Of a stretch of 6,323 bases of DNA, positions 1 to 6,055 are shown piece by piece (within the stretch, counting starts at the first letter, position 1; every line of letters begins with the position of its first letter). Below the pieces are notes generated by a model. That model made no database searches and was not told the origin of the DNA. It worked only from the letters and a program-made list of their open reading frames with translations. The translations under genes and the position numbers were made by a program. This DNA is from Cytophagaceae bacterium (GTDB taxonomy: Bacteria > Bacteroidota > Bacteroidia > Cytophagales > Spirosomataceae): positions 1 through 6,323 of the forward strand of contig CANHKE010000086.1 in assembly GCA_947461155.1 (NCBI GenBank), written 5' to 3'.

Positions 1-677
1 CGCGTGTTCGTGTATGTCACTAAACTGGTAGAGTCAGTCTTAGGCAAGGTGCTTAATTGTCCTGCCCAGAAGTGTTTGTAAGCAAGTAATCGAATCACGT
101 ACCAGTCGGTGGACGAATCCACCTCGATTTCTGTTTTATTGGCCCAATTTGCTGTGTAAGGCAGTTTTTTAATTGTCCCTAGGCCAACGCGGTAGGAGAG
201 TAGCGTACTCATCCAATTGTGTAAAACGCCATTATTGCGATTGAAATAATTTACAGCCCCACGGGTTGCCTCTAAGATATGGCGGCGCTCATCGATTTCG
301 TGATCCACTTTAAGTCCCACATCTTTGGCTGTTTCTAATTTAAATTGCCAATATCCAACTGCTGCGGAAGTGGAAACGGCATTGGGATTCAAGGAACTTT
401 CTTGAACACATAAATATTTAAAATCGTCCGGAATATTTCCCTGAGCTAAAATGGGCTCGATGACGGGAAAGTATAAACGCATTTTGTCAACTAACGAGGC
501 GACGTATTTTTTGTTTGCCCCTAACATGGCAAATTCTTTATCGAAGATGGGTTTAGCCGATGCGTGAATGGCAACCCGCACATTTCCGATGGATATGGTA
601 TCGGGAACGATGTTTTCAGCAAATAGTGGTGTGCTGATGATGCATGTAAGCCAACAGATGAAGTGCTTCAAATTCAT
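1..677 (-). CDS. Secreted lytic transglycosylase, SLT/GH23 domain, MltD-like (3' end cut off by window edge)
   Basis: This gene should cleave the MurNAc-GlcNAc bond of peptidoglycan in the periplasm. Translating the reverse strand from the ATG at 677 gives about 225 residues with no stop. Residues 1-20 look like a signal peptide (basic start, hydrophobic core, likely cut after LFA before EN). The SLT domain spans roughly 70-180. Its catalytic Glu is E93 in QESSLNP, followed by AVGYWQF (about 106-112, the GxxQ motif) and a DERR segment near 129-132 that is typical of the MltD branch. The third family motif, normally AYN or SYN, reads SYR at 161-163, a departure from consensus. MltD proteins often carry LysM repeats after this domain, but that part lies outside the window. 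It is divergent from the DUF3109 gene with a 110-bp gap. Seen: motifs and signal peptide. Inferred: exact subfamily. Confidence 0.88.
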   Translation of the reverse strand, partial: MNLKHFICWLTCIISTPLFAENIVPDTISIGNVRVAIHASAKPIFDKEFAMLGANKKYVASLVDKMRLYFPVIEPILAQGNIPDDFKYLCVQESSLNPNAVSTSAAVGYWQFKLETAKDVGLKVDHEIDERRHILEATRGAVNYFNRNNGVLHNWMSTLLSYRVGLGTIKKLPYTANWANKTEIEVDSSTDWYVIRLLAYKHFWAGQLSTLPKTDSTSLVTYTNT

Positions 678-760
678 GGGTACGAAATTACCAAATTAAA
701 CTGATTTAACGGATGCTTTGGGTATTTATTGCTTTGTGTGGCATTCAGCAGGATTATCTT

Positions 761-768
761 TACCTTTG
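761..768 (+). promoter_or_regulatory. Candidate Bacteroidetes -7 box upstream of the DUF3109 gene
   Basis: TACCTTTG matches the TAnnTTTG -7 consensus exactly and lies 19 bases before the ATG at 788. A TTTG at 733-736 could be the -33 box, but its 24-base spacer is longer than usual. A -7 box here would put the transcript start just before 788, which argues against the longer in-frame start at 713. No equally good box was found for the divergent transglycosylase; TAATTTCG, read on the minus strand just upstream of its start, is a weak possibility. Confidence 0.4.
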
Positions 769-787
769 GTTTTTATTAAAAACAAGT

Positions 788-1360
788 ATGATTTTAATTG
801 ACGATACAGTTATTAGTGAGGACATTGCTGACGAGTATTTCGTATGTGATTTAACGAAGTGTAAGGGTGCTTGTTGCGTAGAAGGTGATTTGGGCGCTCC
901 GCTTGAAGAGGAGGAGTTAGCCATTATCGATCGCATACAAGATGAAATTCGGCCATTTTTGTCGGCAGACGGTATCGCCGAAATTGAGAAACAAGGTACG
1001 TTCATTCGGGAAGAAGATGGCGACTTTTCTACGCCGATTATTAAAGGGCGCGAATGTGTGTATGCGATTTATGATGCAAAAGGATATTTGAAATGTGGTA
1101 TTGAGCAAGCTTATTTTGCTGGTAAAACAGATTTTCGCAAACCCATTTCATGTCATTTATACCCGATTCGTATCGCCAAATTAGCTGAATATCAAGCGAT
1201 TAATTATGAGCGATGGACAATCTGTTCGGATGCTTGCTCGCATGGTAAAGAGTTAGGCGTTCCTGTTTATAAATTCTTAAAGGATCCATTGATTCGTAAA
1301 TTCGGCACCAAATGGTACGCTGAATTGGAGCGCGAAATCGAGGAACGCAAACTGGATTAA
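788..1360 (+). CDS. DUF3109 family protein, cysteine-rich, function unknown
   Basis: This is a 190-residue protein recognised by its N-terminus, MILIDDTVISED followed by CDLTKCKGACCVEGDLGAPL, which is characteristic of DUF3109 proteins, common in Bacteroidetes. Nine cysteines are visible (20, 25, 29, 30, 90, 103, 122, 146, 150), several in CxxC-like or paired settings such as CKGACC, SCHLYP and CSDAC. The pattern suggests a bound zinc ion or iron-sulfur cluster, as proposed for related cysteine-rich families; this is inference. There is no signal peptide, so it is probably cytoplasmic. An in-frame ATG at 713 would add 25 residues without family resemblance and would include the candidate promoter, so 788 is preferred. 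It is followed after 2 bp by the ATL gene, so the two are probably cotranscribed. No reaction is known. Confidence 0.9.
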   Translation: MILIDDTVISEDIADEYFVCDLTKCKGACCVEGDLGAPLEEEELAIIDRIQDEIRPFLSADGIAEIEKQGTFIREEDGDFSTPIIKGRECVYAIYDAKGYLKCGIEQAYFAGKTDFRKPISCHLYPIRIAKLAEYQAINYERWTICSDACSHGKELGVPVYKFLKDPLIRKFGTKWYAELEREIEERKLD

Positions 1361-1362
1361 GC

Positions 1363-1686
1363 ATGGCTGAAAATGCCTTTGATTCTATTTATCAGGTGGT
1401 TCGAGAGATTCCATCAGGCCGGGTAACTTCATATGGAGCGATTGCGGCTTATTTAGGAATGAAAGGGGGCGCTCGGATGGTGGGTTGGGCAATGAACGCC
1501 TCGCATACGATGGCTGATATTCCGGCACATCGGGTTGTCAACCGAAATGGGGTATTAACAGGTAAGAATTTCTTTGGTGGTAATCGGATGGAGTTACTCC
1601 TAGCTGAAGAAGGAATCCGTGTTCTGGATGATCAAATCATTGAATTTAAGCAACATTTTTGGGATCCTTCGGCAGAATTAGTTTAG
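1363..1686 (+). CDS. Alkyltransferase-like protein (ATL), MGMT DNA-binding domain without the reactive cysteine
   Basis: This 107-residue protein consists only of the winged-helix DNA-binding domain of O6-alkylguanine-DNA alkyltransferase. Visible hallmarks are IPSGRVTSYGAIAAYLG (16-32, with the nucleotide-flipping Tyr24), GGARMVGWAMN (35-45, with the arginine-finger Arg38) and IPAHRVVNRNG (53-63). In true MGMT/Ogt enzymes the last motif is PCHRV with the alkyl-accepting Cys; here that position is Ala55, so it cannot transfer alkyl groups. Known ATL proteins have Trp or Ala there, bind O6-alkylguanine and hand the lesion to nucleotide excision repair; that role is assumed here by homology. 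It starts 2 bp after the DUF3109 stop, probably in the same transcript, and overlaps mtgA tail to tail by 4 bp. It is intact and of normal length for an ATL. Confidence 0.92.
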   Translation: MAENAFDSIYQVVREIPSGRVTSYGAIAAYLGMKGGARMVGWAMNASHTMADIPAHRVVNRNGVLTGKNFFGGNRMELLLAEEGIRVLDDQIIEFKQHFWDPSAELV

Positions 1687-2477
1687 TCGATGCTGCGTAG
1701 GAATTTTTTCCCACCTAAGGCTTTCATTTGTCTTTTGATGGCTTGGGTGCGTTTATTTACATAGCCAGATGGCGCTGCCACAGAAAAGCGAATGGGATTG
1801 GGTAAACAGGCCGCAATGCGTGCGGCTTCGGATGTACTTAATTCTTCAGCTGAATGGCCAAAGTATTTCCGACTTGCTGCCTCGACGCCAAAAGTCATTT
1901 TTCCAGTCTCCGCGATATTTAAATACACTTCTATAATGCGTTTTTTACCCCAGATTAGTTCGATCATCAACGTAAAATAGGCTTCTAGACCTTTTCGTAT
2001 GTAACTTCTGCCTTGCCACAGAAATACGTTCTTAGCGACTTGTTGGGATATCGTACTCGCACCTTTGATTCTTTTACCCTTCAAATTATTGTTGACCGCC
2101 CCCCACATCGCATCAAAATCAAATCCATGATGATCTGGAAATAGTTGATCTTCCGAAGCGATTACGGCTAACGCTGCATTGCGATCCAATTGCGCATAGG
2201 GTGTCCATTGACTCGAAATTTTGGATGGTTCACCAGCTTGGATCGCATCAATTTTGCGGGCAGCCATGGTAGGTGTAAAATAAACAGGAACAAATTTTAA
2301 CAGGACCACGGCAACGATAGTTGAGATCCAAATGTATAGGAAATAACGTCCGATGCGCCCTAATACCCGATTGAACGTCCATTTGGTCTTAGGCGAGGAG
2401 CTAGATTTCATTTGACTGAACTTAGAACCACGCGTGCTGGTTCGGGAGGTATTCGTTAAATCTACGCGTTTGGCCAT
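1683..2477 (-). CDS. mtgA: Monofunctional biosynthetic peptidoglycan transglycosylase (GT51)
   Basis: MtgA polymerises lipid II into glycan strands at the outer face of the inner membrane and lacks the transpeptidase domain of class A PBPs. In this 264-residue product, residues 1-44 are Lys/Ser/Arg-rich and cytoplasmic, a membrane anchor lies near 45-67 (YFLYIWISTIVAVVLLKFV), and the rest is the GT51 domain. Visible GT51 motifs are IASEDQLFPDHHGFD (106-120, catalytic Glu109), GASTISQQVAKN (139-150) and KKRIIEVYLNIAE (178-190), followed by KYFGHSA. The domain is complete. The start at 2477 is the longest; Met23 (2411) is a possible alternative that keeps the anchor and gives 242 residues. It lies downstream of hemW, separated by 124 bp that are mostly a heptad repeat. 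Its own promoter is uncertain: TAAATTCG (2500-2507, minus strand) is only a partial -7 match. Confidence 0.93.
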   Translation of the reverse strand: MAKRVDLTNTSRTSTRGSKFSQMKSSSSPKTKWTFNRVLGRIGRYFLYIWISTIVAVVLLKFVPVYFTPTMAARKIDAIQAGEPSKISSQWTPYAQLDRNAALAVIASEDQLFPDHHGFDFDAMWGAVNNNLKGKRIKGASTISQQVAKNVFLWQGRSYIRKGLEAYFTLMIELIWGKKRIIEVYLNIAETGKMTFGVEAASRKYFGHSAEELSTSEAARIAACLPNPIRFSVAAPSGYVNKRTQAIKRQMKALGGKKFLRSID

Positions 2478-2522
2478 GGATAATGGATTGTATTAGGTGC
2501 GAATTTACGAAAAAATGCGTAA

Positions 2523-2620
2523 GTCCGAAGTCAAAAGTCCGGAGTCTGGAGTATCAGGTCCATCGTCCGACATCTAACGTCAAATGTCAAATGTCTAGTG
2601 TCTAGCGTCCATCGTCTAAT
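2523..2620. repeat. Degenerate heptanucleotide tandem array, 14 units of GTCNNNN
   Basis: Reading the plus strand from 2523, every seventh base begins a new unit for 98 bases without a single insertion or deletion. Twelve of 14 units start with GTC; the exceptions are GTATCAG (2551) and ATCTAAC (2572). The four other positions drift: early units end in purines (CCGAA, CGGA-like), later ones in AAAT, TAGT, TAAT. GTCAAAT occurs twice in a row (2579-2592) and GTCCATC twice (2558 and 2607). On the minus strand, the direction of the flanking genes, the unit reads NNNNGAC. The last 19 bases lie inside the hemW frame. Similar heptad arrays occur between genes in some cyanobacteria and, from memory, Bacteroidetes; no function is known to me. 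Confidence 0.9.
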
Positions 2621-3738
2621 ACAAACAAGTCACTCGCTAATTTATCCGCGATCAATTTCCCAGGTCCGATCAACCGAACATGCCCATCCATGATCTCAGC
2701 CAATCCTTCTGCAACCCAGTGATTCAATTCTTTTTCTGGAAAAGGACTGCCCGCGTCAGCAAATTTAGCGGTTAATCGTTCTAACGAAACGCCTGCTTTT
2801 GTGCGGAATTTGGTCATCATCAACTCGTTTAATTGGTCGGCGGGGCTTAATATTTCAACTTCCGTGGGAATAATTCCTTGCGAAATTTGTTTGACATAGG
2901 TGGCGTTGTTGGCCACATTCCATTGCCGACTCACCTGATTGAAACTATGCGCGGCTGGACCAATTCCCAAGTAATTTTCTTGATTCCAGTAACTGGTATT
3001 GTGACGCGAAAAATGGCCATTTTTGGCAAAATTAGAGGTTTCGTATGCCTCAAATCCATGTTTTTCGAGCAATGCATGCGTGTTTTCAAAGCACGTAGCC
3101 ATGTGCGTTTCCGATACTTCTTGGAAGGTTCCTTGTTTTTTTTGATGGCCAAAAACGGTCTTTGGTTCAACTGTCAAACTATAGGCAGAAATGTGTGAAA
3201 CGCCCGTTTGAACCGCTTGTCGGATATCGGCCTCTTGGTCCGTTAAACTATTTCCGGGTAACCCATAAATCAAATCAATACTGATGTTTGTCAACCCAAT
3301 CGCCTGTGCATCTTGTATCGCTTGGATGGATTGCGTGGCGCTGTGATTCCGATTTAGAAATGTCAAATTTCGGTCATGAAACGATTGAATACCGATGCTC
3401 AGCCGGTTGATGCCTAAGTCCTGAATCGCTCGTAAATAGCTTTTTGTCAAATCTTCTGGATTAGCCTCTAGCGTAATTTCTGCATTTGCCTCGACGCTAA
3501 AATGACTGCGAATCTTTTGTAAGATTTCGGCTAATTCAACTGTACTGAGTACGGAAGGGGTGCCCCCTCCAAAATAGACCGTTTCTAATGCTTGACCTCC
3601 CAAGTAATTTTTCTGCAATGCAATCTCCTGCTGAATGGCCGTCACCATCGCCTCTTTTCCAGCCATACGCGTCGAAAAATGGAAGTCACAATAATGACAA
3701 GCCTGATGGCAAAACGGAATGTGTACGTAGAGGTGCAC
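2602..3738 (-). CDS. hemW: Heme chaperone HemW (radical SAM, HemN-like)
   Basis: This 378-residue radical SAM protein belongs to the group formerly annotated as coproporphyrinogen III oxidase-like; characterised HemW binds heme and is a heme chaperone rather than an oxidase. The [4Fe-4S] ligands are C10, C14 and C17 in CHQACHYC. Then come YFGGGTPS (55-62), ISIDLIYGLPG (152-162), RHNTSYW (245-251; the HNxxYW motif conserved in HemW) and GIGPAAHSF (258-266), with a C-terminal HemN_C-type domain from about 300. The start codon is GTG at 3738, because an in-frame TGA lies only 15 bases upstream and no ATG intervenes; the protein then begins at the usual family position, MHLYVHIPFC. It starts 5 bp after the M16 peptidase stop, which implies cotranscription and probably translational coupling. 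Residues 374-378 and the stop lie within the heptad repeat array. Confidence 0.94.
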   Translation of the reverse strand: MHLYVHIPFCHQACHYCDFHFSTRMAGKEAMVTAIQQEIALQKNYLGGQALETVYFGGGTPSVLSTVELAEILQKIRSHFSVEANAEITLEANPEDLTKSYLRAIQDLGINRLSIGIQSFHDRNLTFLNRNHSATQSIQAIQDAQAIGLTNISIDLIYGLPGNSLTDQEADIRQAVQTGVSHISAYSLTVEPKTVFGHQKKQGTFQEVSETHMATCFENTHALLEKHGFEAYETSNFAKNGHFSRHNTSYWNQENYLGIGPAAHSFNQVSRQWNVANNATYVKQISQGIIPTEVEILSPADQLNELMMTKFRTKAGVSLERLTAKFADAGSPFPEKELNHWVAEGLAEIMDGHVRLIGPGKLIADKLASDLFVLDDGR

Positions 3739-3743
3739 CGGAA

Positions 3744-4973
3744 TTAGGGTTCAAAAATCAAGACACTTAGTTCATCGGGATTCAACATTTCGATGGCCAA
3801 TTGCTGCATTTTATCCGCAGAAACTAGATCAATTTGTTCGAAAATTTCCTCCAATGTTTCGATTTTTTCGCGGTCTAGGAGGCTTTTGGCCATCATCAAC
3901 ATAAAGTTGAGATTACTTTCCTCGGCCATAGCCATTTGGCCTTTTAACTGCGATTTGATTTTAGTCAGATTCGTAGGACTCAAGCTGCGATCCTTTAATT
4001 TGTCAAACTCGCGCTGAATCAACTTAATGGATTTATTTACTTGATTCGATTCCGTGCCAAAATAAATGGCCCAAAATCCCGAATCCATATACGAAGTGAA
4101 GTTGGCCTCAATTGAATAAACCAAGCCATGGCGCTCCCGAACCGAAACGTTCAACAAGGAATTCATGGATGGTCCGCCCAATAAATTGATCAACATGAAA
4201 AATGCCAAACGATCTGGATGCGCAATTGCATAGGATTGTCGGCCTAACGCCACATGCGACTGCGTAATCCCTCTTTTCGTAATTCGTTCGGTCGGTATCA
4301 TCGCCGAAGGGATGATTCGTTTGACTTGATGTTTTTTCTCAGGAATATATCCTACATGTTTTTCTGCCCATTGGAATGCTTTTTCGTGACTTTGCTTACC
4401 GATCGACGAAATAACAATCCGAGAAGTATCCATATTTCGGGCGATAAACGCACTCAAGTCAGATTGTTTAAATGATTGAACGGTTTCACTTGTCCCTAAA
4501 ATATTGATGCCTAGGGGGTGATTGGGAAATAATAACTCGTCAAAATCATCTTGGATGGCTTCTTCGGGCGCTTCGTAGTACATCGACATTTCTTCCAAAA
4601 TCACGCTGCGTTCTTTTTCTAGTTCTTTGACTGGAAAGATTGAATGAAAGGTGATATCAGCTAATAATTCGACTGCCCGCTCAAAATATGGACTTAAAAC
4701 CGAGGCGTGAAAACAAATTTTTTCCTTGGTTGTGTATGCATTTAATTCTCCGCCAATAATCTCTAATCGGTTGATAATCTGCATATTGTTCTTCTTTTCG
4801 GTGCCTTTGAATGCCAAATGCTCCCAAAAATGCGCTAAGCCTTCCTCGTTTTTCTCTTCATCCCGACTACCAATATCGAGCATAATTCCCAGATGCGAGA
4901 TCTCGGTATGCATGACTTGGCGGTGTACCAACGTAATCCCGTTGGGCAATGTTTTAATTTGAATGGAATTCAT
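3744..4973 (-). CDS. M16 family zinc metallopeptidase (insulinase/pitrilysin-like, single-unit form)
   Basis: This 409-residue peptidase has the size of the two-lobed, about 45-kDa M16 proteins related to the mitochondrial processing peptidase and bacterial processing proteases. The inverted zinc motif is HFWEH (48-52), with the third ligand Glu supplied by ERSVILEEMS (121-130) about 76 residues on, so it should be catalytically active. LNAYTTKEKICFHASVL (78-93) is a typical M16 strand. The C-terminal lobe carries VRERHGLVYSIEANF (278-292), containing the conserved Arg/Tyr pair. An in-frame ATG at 5024 would add 17 residues, but these cover the likely promoter and the family usually begins close to the chosen NSIQIKTLPNGITL. 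With this start there is no signal peptide, suggesting a cytoplasmic enzyme. It is the first gene of a run with hemW; substrates are unknown. Confidence 0.92.
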   Translation of the reverse strand: MNSIQIKTLPNGITLVHRQVMHTEISHLGIMLDIGSRDEEKNEEGLAHFWEHLAFKGTEKKNNMQIINRLEIIGGELNAYTTKEKICFHASVLSPYFERAVELLADITFHSIFPVKELEKERSVILEEMSMYYEAPEEAIQDDFDELLFPNHPLGINILGTSETVQSFKQSDLSAFIARNMDTSRIVISSIGKQSHEKAFQWAEKHVGYIPEKKHQVKRIIPSAMIPTERITKRGITQSHVALGRQSYAIAHPDRLAFFMLINLLGGPSMNSLLNVSVRERHGLVYSIEANFTSYMDSGFWAIYFGTESNQVNKSIKLIQREFDKLKDRSLSPTNLTKIKSQLKGQMAMAEESNLNFMLMMAKSLLDREKIETLEEIFEQIDLVSADKMQQLAIEMLNPDELSVLIFEP

Positions 4974-4999
4974 AAAGTGCTTCTTAGCGCAAAAGATCT

Positions 5000-5007
5000 C
5001 AAAATTA
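5000..5007 (-). promoter_or_regulatory. Candidate -7 box for the M16 peptidase-hemW transcript
   Basis: Read on the minus strand this is TAATTTTG, an exact match to TAnnTTTG, ending 26 bases before the peptidase ATG at 4973. No convincing -33 TTTG is present at the usual spacing; a TTGG lies only about 13 bases upstream. Its position inside the longer alternative reading frame supports the shorter start. Confidence 0.4.
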
Positions 5008-5016
5008 ATTAATTTT
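5001..5016. repeat. Perfect 16-bp palindrome in the divergent promoter gap
   Basis: AAAATTAATTAATTTT is its own reverse complement. It sits in the 68-bp gap between the divergent peptidase (start 4973) and glycosyltransferase (start 5042), about 28 and 26 bases from the two start codons. Each half contains most of a -7-like box for the gene on its side. It may simply reflect two back-to-back A/T-rich promoters, or be an operator; the sequence alone does not decide. Confidence 0.7.
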
Positions 5017-5017
5017 A
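5010..5017 (+). promoter_or_regulatory. Candidate -7 box for the family 9 glycosyltransferase gene
   Basis: TAATTTTA matches TAnnTTTG at all but the last position and lies 24 bases before the ATG at 5042. It mirrors the minus-strand box at 5000-5007 with 2 bases between them. No clear -33 box is seen. Confidence 0.28.
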
Positions 5018-5041
5018 TGTCCAATCGCTCATTTTTCTTGC

Positions 5042-6055
5042 ATGTCGCAAAATTCCAACGTATTAATTATCCAAACAGCCTTTTTAGGCGATGTGGTATT
5101 GATTACGTCTTTATTAGAAAAAATACGGCATGAATCCCCTCAGACGAAGGTTCAATTGCTCGTAAGAGCTGGTTTAGAGCCTGTTTTCGAAGCTTATCCC
5201 CATGATGTGTTGACTAAGGTTTGGGGCTATGATAAGTCGAAAAAACTTAAATCTTGGTTGGCTCTTCGCAAGCAATTAAGTAAAGAAAACTTTGATCAAG
5301 TATTCGTTGTGCAGCGATTCTTTGGAATGGGTTTATTGGCCGTTTCCATAGGAGCGAAAAAAGTGATTGGATTTCGGGAGAATCCTGTTTCATTTCTGTT
5401 TCAGGAGTCTGTAACACATCGCTTTGGGAATGGAGTACATGAAGTAGAACGTAACATTGATTTGGTTGACAAATGGCTTGGAAAGCAGTTTTATGCCCCT
5501 TTTTTGTCGCCCACCCCTTATTTGCCCATTAATTTAGCACCCAAGAATTACATTTGTATTTCACCCGGTTCGGTTTGGGAAACGAAACGCTTGCCGCTTC
5601 AAACATGGATTGACTTTATTCATGGTTTGCCTGAAGATCAAGCGGTCGTTTTGATGGGTGCGCCCAATGAATTGGAGTTATCAGCCAAAATAGCAGCTGC
5701 TTGTCCGAAGCATCTCATTCATAATTTAACGGGGCAATTGGGGTTGTTGGAGGCGATTCGTGTGTACCAACAAGCCACTGTGGCATTTGTGAATGATTCG
5801 GGTCCGATGCATATTTGTTCGGCGGTCAATACGCCTACGGTGGCGGTATTTTGTTCGACGACGCCTGAATTTGGATTTGGTCCTTTGGCTACATGGAATC
5901 GGGTGATCGAATCGAACGAAAATTTAGCGTGTAAACCATGTGGTTCACATGGGAAAAAATTGTGTCCCTTAGGCCATTATGCCTGTGGCCATGGAATTCG
6001 AGTAAATCAATTACAAGAAGCTTATCAGGCGTTTTTAAGCGCGCGAAGCGAGTAG
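5042..6055 (+). CDS. Glycosyltransferase family 9, ADP-heptose:LPS heptosyltransferase type
   Basis: This 337-residue protein has the WaaC/WaaF fold: two Rossmann-like halves that transfer a heptose from an ADP-sugar to the LPS core on the cytoplasmic side of the inner membrane. The N-terminal half opens with VLIIQTAFLGDVVLITSLL (7-25); Asp17 matches the proposed catalytic Asp of WaaC. The C-terminal half has ISPGSVWETKRLP (173-185) and the nucleotide-sugar motif FVNDSGPMHICSAV (249-262, Asp252). Near the end is a cysteine cluster (C297, C300, C308, C315 within CKPCGSHGKKLCPLGHYACG), common in WaaF-like members. The acceptor and the sugar are not evident from sequence, and Bacteroidetes use family 9 enzymes for varied surface glycans, so no symbol is given. 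It is divergent from the M16 gene, and its last 21 bases overlap pyrB on the opposite strand. Confidence 0.9.
   Translation: MSQNSNVLIIQTAFLGDVVLITSLLEKIRHESPQTKVQLLVRAGLEPVFEAYPHDVLTKVWGYDKSKKLKSWLALRKQLSKENFDQVFVVQRFFGMGLLAVSIGAKKVIGFRENPVSFLFQESVTHRFGNGVHEVERNIDLVDKWLGKQFYAPFLSPTPYLPINLAPKNYICISPGSVWETKRLPLQTWIDFIHGLPEDQAVVLMGAPNELELSAKIAAACPKHLIHNLTGQLGLLEAIRVYQQATVAFVNDSGPMHICSAVNTPTVAVFCSTTPEFGFGPLATWNRVIESNENLACKPCGSHGKKLCPLGHYACGHGIRVNQLQEAYQAFLSARSE

Noticed and set aside
661..677. Shared GAAGCACTT near the starts of the transglycosylase and the M16 peptidase
   Set aside because: In one gene it is coding, in the other it lies just before the start; a nine-base match in 6 kb with different context is best taken as chance.
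713..787. In-frame upstream ATG that would extend the DUF3109 protein by 25 residues
   Set aside because: The extra residues are hydrophobic and unlike the family N-terminus, and the segment holds an exact TAnnTTTG box; 788 gives the standard family start.
2505..2522. Hairpin TTACG/CGTAA with an A-rich loop upstream of mtgA, as a terminator after hemW
   Set aside because: The stem is only 5 bp with an 8-base loop and has no T-tract after it on the minus strand, so it is too weak to call.
2523..2620. CRISPR array or classical minisatellite
   Set aside because: Units are 7 bases with no spacers, and the copies are not identical, so neither label fits; it is reported as a heptad array.
2931..3198. 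Open frames overlapping the middle of hemW on both strands
   Set aside because: HemW motifs run uninterrupted through this region in its own frame, and the alternative translations show no recognisable domain.
4974..5024. In-frame upstream ATG that would extend the M16 peptidase by 17 residues
   Set aside because: The extension covers the palindrome and the best -7 box, and the family normally begins a few residues before the LPNG segment, as with the start at 4973.
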